11,357 nt of DNA from an uncultured Lachnospiraceae bacterium. GTDB lineage: Bacteria > Bacillota_A > Clostridia > Lachnospirales > Lachnospiraceae. The position numbers and the translations under genes were made by a program. The DNA lies in assembly GCA_949957035.1 (NCBI GenBank), contig CATLIP010000060.1, forward strand, positions 1 to 11,357, in the 5' to 3' direction. The notes under the pieces were generated by a model. That model saw only the letters and a program-made list of their open reading frames with translations, had not been told where the DNA came from and searched no databases. Positions 6,879-11,357 of this stretch are shown here, piece after piece; within the stretch, counting starts at the first letter, position 1, and the number at the start of each line of letters is the position of its first letter.

Positions 6879-8741
6879 ATGAGCAGTAGAGTTAAAAAGG
6901 CAGAAAAATCTAAGAATGAAACGGATGATAATGATGATATTTCACGAAAAAAATCTTCCAACAAAAAGACTCCCCGTACGTCGGAAAAAGGGGATGTTAG
7001 CAAGAGTGGGTCAAGACAGAACGAGCAGCCTTTTAAGAAGGATTCTGCCAAAGAGATTCCGTCAAGGAAAGCTTCAAAGGAAGATATCCCGCATAAAAAG
7101 AAACCTCGTAAAAAGCGTCCTGACCGCGCTGGCTTATCTTCTGGCAGAGACGTATCTTTGTCAGGCAGCCGGAAGAAGCCGCAAGATGCCTTAGAAAGAC
7201 ACAGGAGGAAACAGCATCGGGAATCGGAAGAGTATGATGAGACATATGGGAATCATGACATAGAGGAATTTGACGATTTTGATGAGCGAAAAGAGGATAG
7301 GATGGGTAAGAGAGGCAGGAGGAAGAAGAGGGACAAGAATAAGAGCAGGAAGGTTCAGAAGATTGCGTTGATTACGGCAGGGAGCATAGCGGGTGTGCTG
7401 TTAGTGATCTACATAGGCCTTGCGGTGTATTTTAACAATCACTTTATGTTTTTTACAGAGATTAACGGTACGGATTGTTCCATGAAGAGTGTTGACCAGG
7501 TGGAAGACGAGATGGAGAAAAAGGTGAAGGATTATAAGCTGACGTTAGAGGAGTCCGGCGGGGGGACAGAGACCATTGCCGGTTCAGATATTTCTATTAA
7601 GTATGTGCCTGGTAAGAAGCTTTCAGAGATTGCGAAGGAGCAGAATGGCTTCTCATGGCCTAAGTCTTTGTGGGAGCATCCGAAGATTGAGACGGAGATT
7701 GGAGTTCAGTATGACGAGGCAGCGTTAGGAGAGGTAATCTTAGGACTTAGTTGTATGAATCCCGAAGGAAAGACCCCTTCTGTGGACGCACATCCGGAGT
7801 TTCAGGACGGGCAATTTGGCGTTGCCCCGGAGGTTGTGGGAACACAGATTAATGGAGAGGTTTTTCAGGCAAAGGTAGCGGAAGCAATCAACGGGTTTCA
7901 GCCAACGCTTAACCTTTCAGAAGCAGGATGTTACGCACTTCCGCGGTTTGTCTCTGATTCCCAGGAAGTTAAGGCGGCTGCAGATACTATGAACAGTTAT
8001 CTGGGAGCTAATATTACCTATGATTTTAATCCGAACACGGAAGTGGTGGATTCATCCGTTATCTCTCAGTGGGTAAAGGTTGACGGAGATATGAACGTGA
8101 CCTTTGACGAGGAAGCGGTTCGGGGATATGTCCAGTCCCTGGCTGAGAAGTATGATACAAAAGGAGCGCCGAGGCAATTCACCACGGCAAGCGGTAACGT
8201 AGCAACAGTGGAAGGCGGCGGATTTGGCTGGAGGATAGACCAGGATGCAGAATTTGCGGCATTGCTTGCGAATATCCAGAATGGGGAGACGGTGACGAGA
8301 GAACCCAATTATTCCAGCCGGGGAATCAGCCATGGGGATTCTGATGTGGGCAGCACCTATGCGGAGGTGGATTTGACGAATCAGAGGATGTATTTTATCA
8401 AGGACGGCCAGATTGTATTGCAGTCTGACTGTGTGACAGGTAATCCCAATAAGGGTCATGCGACGCCCCAGGGAGTGTATTCTTTGGCATGGAAGCAGAA
8501 GAACCGAACATTAAGAGGAGAGAAGCAGCCGGACGGAACTTACGAATACGAGACGCCTGTTGCCTTCTGGATGCCCTTTAACGGAGGAATCGGATTCCAT
8601 GACGCTACCTGGCAGTCGGCATTTGGGGGCAGAAGGTATCAGACCCATGGCTCTCACGGTTGTGTGAACCTGCCCTACAGTATTGCGCAGCAGTTGTATG
8701 ATCTGATGTACGACGGCGTGCCGGTAGTCTGTCACTATTAA
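6879..8741 (+). CDS. Membrane-anchored L,D-transpeptidase (YkuD domain) with peptidoglycan-binding modules
   Basis: L,D-transpeptidases make 3-3 cross-links in peptidoglycan, or attach proteins to it, outside the membrane. I read 620 residues. Residues 1-160 are a very hydrophilic cytoplasmic tail rich in Lys, Arg, Ser, Asp and Glu. A single helix lies at about 162-185. The extracellular middle part resembles PG_binding_4-type modules, and the YkuD domain spans about 494-618. In the catalytic domain I see GHATPQGVY, His574 in GFHDATW, and HGSHGCVN with the nucleophile Cys595, so the enzyme should be active. The start is ATG 6879, preceded by AGAGGAG at 6864-6870. An in-frame ATG at 6849 has no such site and lies almost at the predicted transcript end. 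tgt follows after 37 bases with no terminator, so co-transcription is likely. Confidence 0.92.
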   Translation: MSSRVKKAEKSKNETDDNDDISRKKSSNKKTPRTSEKGDVSKSGSRQNEQPFKKDSAKEIPSRKASKEDIPHKKKPRKKRPDRAGLSSGRDVSLSGSRKKPQDALERHRRKQHRESEEYDETYGNHDIEEFDDFDERKEDRMGKRGRRKKRDKNKSRKVQKIALITAGSIAGVLLVIYIGLAVYFNNHFMFFTEINGTDCSMKSVDQVEDEMEKKVKDYKLTLEESGGGTETIAGSDISIKYVPGKKLSEIAKEQNGFSWPKSLWEHPKIETEIGVQYDEAALGEVILGLSCMNPEGKTPSVDAHPEFQDGQFGVAPEVVGTQINGEVFQAKVAEAINGFQPTLNLSEAGCYALPRFVSDSQEVKAAADTMNSYLGANITYDFNPNTEVVDSSVISQWVKVDGDMNVTFDEEAVRGYVQSLAEKYDTKGAPRQFTTASGNVATVEGGGFGWRIDQDAEFAALLANIQNGETVTREPNYSSRGISHGDSDVGSTYAEVDLTNQRMYFIKDGQIVLQSDCVTGNPNKGHATPQGVYSLAWKQKNRTLRGEKQPDGTYEYETPVAFWMPFNGGIGFHDATWQSAFGGRRYQTHGSHGCVNLPYSIAQQLYDLMYDGVPVVCHY

Positions 8742-8778
8742 TGCGGGAATTTTGTATGAAAAAGATAAGGAGAAGGCC

Positions 8779-9909
8779 ATGTATGAATTAATCAAAAAAG
8801 ATGGTCTTGCCAAGAGAGGAAGATTGCATACAGTACATGGGGTCATCGAGACCCCTGTATTTATGAATGTGGGAACTGCCGCGGCAATTAAGGGCGCAGT
8901 TTCCACAGATGATCTGAGAGGAATCAAAACTCAGGTGGAGCTTTCCAACACCTACCATCTTCATGTCCGGCCGGGGGATGAAGTGGTAAAAAGGCTGGGA
9001 GGGCTTCATAGGTTTATGGCCTGGGACAAGCCAATCCTGACGGATTCAGGCGGGTTTCAGGTGTTCTCTCTGGCAGGCTTGAGAAGAATCAAGGAGGAGG
9101 GAGTGTATTTCAACTCCCATATAGATGGAAGGAAGATTTTCATGGGTCCCGAGGAAAGTATGAGAATCCAGTCGAATCTGGCGTCCACCATTGCCATGGC
9201 ATTTGACGAGTGTCCTTCTAGTGTGGCAAACCGAGAGTATATGGAGCGGTCCGTGGACAGAACTGCCCGCTGGCTCGTCCGTTGTAAGGAGGAGATGAAC
9301 AGGCTTAACAGCCTGCCGGATACGATAAATCAAAAGCAGATGTTATTCGGAATCAATCAGGGAGGCGTCTATGAGGATATCCGGATCCGTCACGCGCAGG
9401 AGATTACAGAGCTTGACCTTGACGGTTACGCTGTCGGTGGATTGGCAGTGGGAGAATCCCATGAGGAGATGTATCGAATCCTGGAGGCTGTGGTGCCCCA
9501 TCTTCCGGAGGCGAAACCCACCTATCTAATGGGGGTTGGGACGCCGGCCAATATTCTGGAGGCTTGCGAGCGCGGCGTGGATTTCTTTGACTGTGTATAC
9601 CCAAGCCGCAACGGGCGTCATGGTCATGTATATACGAATCATGGAAAGTTGAACCTATTTAATGCAAAATATGAATTGGATGAGCGTCCCATTGAAGAAG
9701 GATGCCAGTGTCCGGCGTGCCGGACCTATTCCAGAGCCTATATCCGGCATCTGCTGAAAGCAAAGGAGATGCTGGGAATGCGTTTGTGTGTGCTTCATAA
9801 TCTGTATTTTTACAATACTATGATGGAAGAGATTCGTAAGGCCATTGAAGAAGGCCGCTATCAGGAGTATAAGGCAAAGAAGCTTAAAGGTATGAGCCCA
9901 ATCCATTAA
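8779..9909 (+). CDS. tgt: Queuine/preQ1 tRNA-ribosyltransferase (tRNA-guanine transglycosylase)
   Basis: Tgt swaps guanine 34 in the anticodon wobble position of Asp, Asn, His and Tyr tRNAs for preQ1, a step in queuosine formation. The 376-residue protein has the family hallmarks. Asp89 lies in LTDSGGFQ, and FGINQGGV is at 190-197. GGLAVGE occurs near 220-226, and the nucleophile Asp271 lies in FFDCVYPSRNGRHG. The zinc site is Cys309, Cys311, Cys314 and His340. I chose ATG 8779 because AAGGAG (8767-8772) lies six bases upstream and the protein then starts as typical relatives do (MYELIKKDG). A longer frame begins at a TTG at 8752 and lacks a good site. No queA or preQ1 biosynthesis genes lie in the window. 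It is probably transcribed with the upstream L,D-transpeptidase gene. Confidence 0.98.
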   Translation: MYELIKKDGLAKRGRLHTVHGVIETPVFMNVGTAAAIKGAVSTDDLRGIKTQVELSNTYHLHVRPGDEVVKRLGGLHRFMAWDKPILTDSGGFQVFSLAGLRRIKEEGVYFNSHIDGRKIFMGPEESMRIQSNLASTIAMAFDECPSSVANREYMERSVDRTARWLVRCKEEMNRLNSLPDTINQKQMLFGINQGGVYEDIRIRHAQEITELDLDGYAVGGLAVGESHEEMYRILEAVVPHLPEAKPTYLMGVGTPANILEACERGVDFFDCVYPSRNGRHGHVYTNHGKLNLFNAKYELDERPIEEGCQCPACRTYSRAYIRHLLKAKEMLGMRLCVLHNLYFYNTMMEEIRKAIEEGRYQEYKAKKLKGMSPIH

Positions 9910-9945
9910 AATATCATGAAAAAAGCAAGAATTCTATAAAATTAC

Positions 9946-9974
9946 TTGATGTATAGCTGATTTTTGTGTATGAT
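9946..9974 (+). promoter_or_regulatory. Sigma-A-type promoter of yajC
   Basis: TTGATG (9946-9951) and TATGAT (9969-9974) are separated by exactly 17 bases. The predicted start near 9981 gives a leader of about 39 bases to the yajC ATG. The promoter overlaps an in-frame GTG at 9966, which rules that codon out as the start when this promoter is used. Confidence 0.7.
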
Positions 9975-10019
9975 AGCAATAGTGCTTTTTTAAGACAGAT
10001 ATTTAGGAGGAAGAATTTT

Positions 10020-10325
10020 ATGTACACATTGGCAACGCAGAGTGCGGGTGGAAGCTGGGCATTACTGATTCTTGTATATGCAGTTATTTTTGGCGGCTTT
10101 TATTTTATTTTCATGAGACCACAGAAGAAGGAGCAGAAGAGAATCCAGTCGATGATTGCGGAGATGGAGGTCGGGGATACTGTTCTGACGACAAGCGGAT
10201 TCTACGGCGTAATCATTGACATCAGCGACAGTGATGTAATCGTTGAGTTCGGAAGCAACCGGAACTGCCGTATCCCTATGCAGAAGGCGGCAATTGCACA
10301 GGTGGAGAAGGCGTCGGCAGAGTAA
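10020..10325 (+). CDS. yajC: Preprotein translocase subunit YajC
   Basis: YajC is a small single-pass membrane protein that associates with SecDF and the Sec channel. The 101-residue protein has a short N-terminus, one hydrophobic helix at about 12-33, and then the diagnostic MRPQKKEQKR segment. A cytoplasmic beta-rich domain follows (GDTVLTTSGFYGVI and an EFGSNRNCRIP-like end). The length is typical (about 85-120). ATG 10020 has an excellent TAGGAGG at 10004-10010. The frame remains open upstream to GTG 9966, but that lies within the promoter. In many Clostridia tgt and yajC are adjacent and secDF follows. Here a terminator and a glycogen phosphorylase gene follow instead, so yajC has been separated from secDF, or secDF lies elsewhere. 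Confidence 0.96.
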   Translation: MYTLATQSAGGSWALLILVYAVIFGGFYFIFMRPQKKEQKRIQSMIAEMEVGDTVLTTSGFYGVIIDISDSDVIVEFGSNRNCRIPMQKAAIAQVEKASAE

Positions 10326-10345
10326 TATTGTGGATATGAGAAAAG

Positions 10346-10385
10346 AGCGTACGGAAAAGAAGCGTCTGACCGTACGCTTATTCTA
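10346..10385 (+). terminator. Terminator after yajC
   Basis: A perfect 9-base-pair stem has arms AGCGTACGG (10346-10354) and CCGTACGCT (10370-10378) with a 15-base loop. It is followed by a T-rich but interrupted tail (TATTCTATTC). It lies about 20 bases past the yajC stop and separates yajC from the phosphorylase gene. Confidence 0.72.
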
Positions 10386-10441
10386 TTCTATAACATATTT
10401 ATATCTTGATGCGTGTTTGTCAATTTTTTGGCATATCTCAT

Positions 10442-10470
10442 TAGACAAGTAAGGAAACTTATGGTAAAGT
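10442..10470 (+). promoter_or_regulatory. Promoter of the glycogen phosphorylase gene
   Basis: TAGACA (10442-10447, 5 of 6 matches to TTGACA) is followed after 17 bases by TAAAGT (10465-10470). TG at 10462-10463 creates an extended -10 (TGGTAAAGT). The expected start near 10477 gives a leader of about 33 bases. This is one of the two best-supported promoters in the window, with that of yajC. Confidence 0.7.
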
Positions 10471-10509
10471 AGTACTGTAAAGTGCATAAGCATGGAATGG
10501 AGGAATATT

Positions 10510-11357
10510 ATGCTTGATTTAGCAACATTTATGCAGAAAGAATTGAATAAGGAAGTAAAGGAAGCAAGCGACAGGGAGATTTATTATGCGCTGCTTGCAT
10601 ACACGAAGGAGAGATTGAAGGAGACACCGAATATTACCGGAGATAAGAAGGTATATTATATTTCAGCAGAATTTTTAATCGGTAAATTGTTATCTAACAA
10701 CCTGATTAATCTGGGAATTTATGACGAAGTTGCGGATTTATTGGAGAAGAACGGGAAGAAGCTGTCTGCCGTCGAGGAGATTGAACCGGAGCCGTCTCTG
10801 GGTAATGGAGGCTTGGGAAGGCTTGCGGCATGTTTCCTGGATTCTATTGCATCTTTAGGGCTTTGCGGAGACGGGATTGGCCTTAACTACCACATGGGGC
10901 TGTTCCGTCAGGTGTTTGAGGCCCGCAAACAGAAAGAGGTTCCTAATCCTTGGATTGAGCCGCAGTCTTGGCTTGAGGATACTGGGATTCGTTTTCAGGT
11001 GCCGTTTAAGGATTTCACACTGACCTCCAAGCTTTATGATATTGATGTGGCAGGCTATGAGAATGGAAAGAACAAGCTGCATCTGTTCGACGTGGAAGGT
11101 GTGGACGACAGTATCATTTGGAATGGAATCTCCTTTGACAAGCGGGATATTGGGCGGAATCTGACTCTCTTTTTGTACCCGGATGACAGCGACGAGGCCG
11201 GTAATCTGCTTCGAATCTACCAGCAATACTTCATGGTTTCTAACGGAGCGCAGTTGATTCTAAAAGAGTGTGAGGACAAGGGATATGATCTTCGCAAGCT
11301 GCATGAGCATGTGGCAATTCAGATTAATGACACTCATCCCTCCATGGTCATTCCGGA
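10510..11357 (+). CDS. glgP: Glycogen/maltodextrin phosphorylase, N-terminal part (runs off window)
   Basis: This GT35 family enzyme uses phosphate and a pyridoxal phosphate cofactor to release glucose-1-phosphate from alpha-1,4-glucans in the cytoplasm. The frame is open from ATG 10510 to the window end, giving 282 full codons of a family usually about 750-830 long. The cofactor lysine and C-terminal half lie outside. Visible family motifs are ISAEFLIGK near 51-59, [19 protein letters not shown] near 95-113, [13 protein letters not shown] near 124-136, and QINDTHPSM near the end. The ATG has GGAGG at 10499-10503. The N-terminus is about 15 residues shorter than E. coli MalP, as I recall that sequence, and lacks the extension that carries the regulatory phosphorylation site in the animal enzymes. 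The choice between glgP and malP cannot be made from this part. Confidence 0.93.
   Translation, partial: MLDLATFMQKELNKEVKEASDREIYYALLAYTKERLKETPNITGDKKVYYISAEFLIGKLLSNNLINLGIYDEVADLLEKNGKKLSAVEEIEPEPSLGNGGLGRLAACFLDSIASLGLCGDGIGLNYHMGLFRQVFEARKQKEVPNPWIEPQSWLEDTGIRFQVPFKDFTLTSKLYDIDVAGYENGKNKLHLFDVEGVDDSIIWNGISFDKRDIGRNLTLFLYPDDSDEAGNLLRIYQQYFMVSNGAQLILKECEDKGYDLRKLHEHVAIQINDTHPSMVIP

Noticed and set aside
6773..7051. Minus-strand open frame of 92 residues over the L,D-transpeptidase promoter and 5' end
   Set aside because: It is antisense to the Lys-rich tail codons and runs into the T10 tract. No ribosome binding site or family similarity was seen.
8752..8778. Extended tgt start at TTG
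   Set aside because: The nine extra residues are unlike Tgt N-termini, and the AAGGAG inside them is properly spaced for ATG 8779.
10243..10452. Plus-strand open frame overlapping the yajC end and running over its terminator
   Set aside because: It begins within yajC in another frame, crosses the terminator hairpin and overlaps the phosphorylase promoter, so it is not credible as a gene.
10326..10509. Possible small SCIFF-type cysteine peptide gene after yajC
   Set aside because: The 184 bases hold a terminator, a promoter and a leader. I saw no Cys-rich short frame with a ribosome binding site.
1..11357. Novel defence, mobile or toxin-antitoxin system
   Set aside because: All substantial frames are explained by well-known families, there are no direct-repeat arrays or element ends, and codon use appears uniform.

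Overview
The window reads like an ordinary chromosomal stretch of a Gram-positive, low-to-moderate GC anaerobe, most likely a gut Lachnospiraceae-type Clostridia. This rests on strong AGGAGG-type ribosome binding sites, a Gram-positive lipoprotein lipobox, a membrane-anchored YkuD L,D-transpeptidase, the tgt-yajC neighbourhood and the style of the sugar ABC operon. The species cannot be fixed from the sequence. There is no CRISPR array, insertion sequence, phage gene, tRNA or rRNA. No stretch longer than 300 bases lacks a gene; the longest gap is 224 bases (6655-6878) and is a divergent promoter region.

Layout. (1) 1-173: the 3' end of an unidentified gene, closed by a strong terminator hairpin. 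(2) 310-5455: a four-gene carbohydrate operon on the plus strand, made of a lipoprotein solute-binding protein, two permeases and a GH127 beta-L-arabinofuranosidase that keeps all the catalytic and zinc residues. A hairpin with a T tract sits between the binding-protein gene and the permease genes, and probably lets the binding protein be made in excess. No ATPase gene is present, so the importer probably borrows a shared MsmX/UgpC-type ATPase. (3) 5545-6654: aroC (chorismate synthase) on the minus strand, convergent with the sugar operon and divergent from the next gene. (4) 6879-9909: a membrane-anchored L,D-transpeptidase with a long charged cytoplasmic tail, followed 37 bases later by tgt (tRNA-guanine transglycosylase), probably co-transcribed. 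(5) 10020-10325: yajC with its own promoter and terminator. (6) 10510-11357: the N-terminal part of a glycogen/maltodextrin phosphorylase, open to the window edge, with a good promoter.

How the parts fit. The sugar operon is a coherent import-then-hydrolyse module. The binding protein and permeases bring in an oligosaccharide. The GH127 enzyme has no signal peptide and would release L-arabinose from beta-L-arabinofuranosides in the cytoplasm. The other genes are housekeeping: aromatic amino-acid precursor synthesis, cell-wall cross-linking, queuosine tRNA modification, Sec accessory function and storage-polysaccharide breakdown.

Several start codons were moved downstream of the longest open frame because of ribosome-binding-site and promoter positions (permease 1, L,D-transpeptidase, tgt, yajC). 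I found no convincing undescribed system. The items most worth checking are the cytoplasmic GH127/importer pairing, the structured GC-rich leader at 1644-1696, and the charge-patterned tail of the L,D-transpeptidase.
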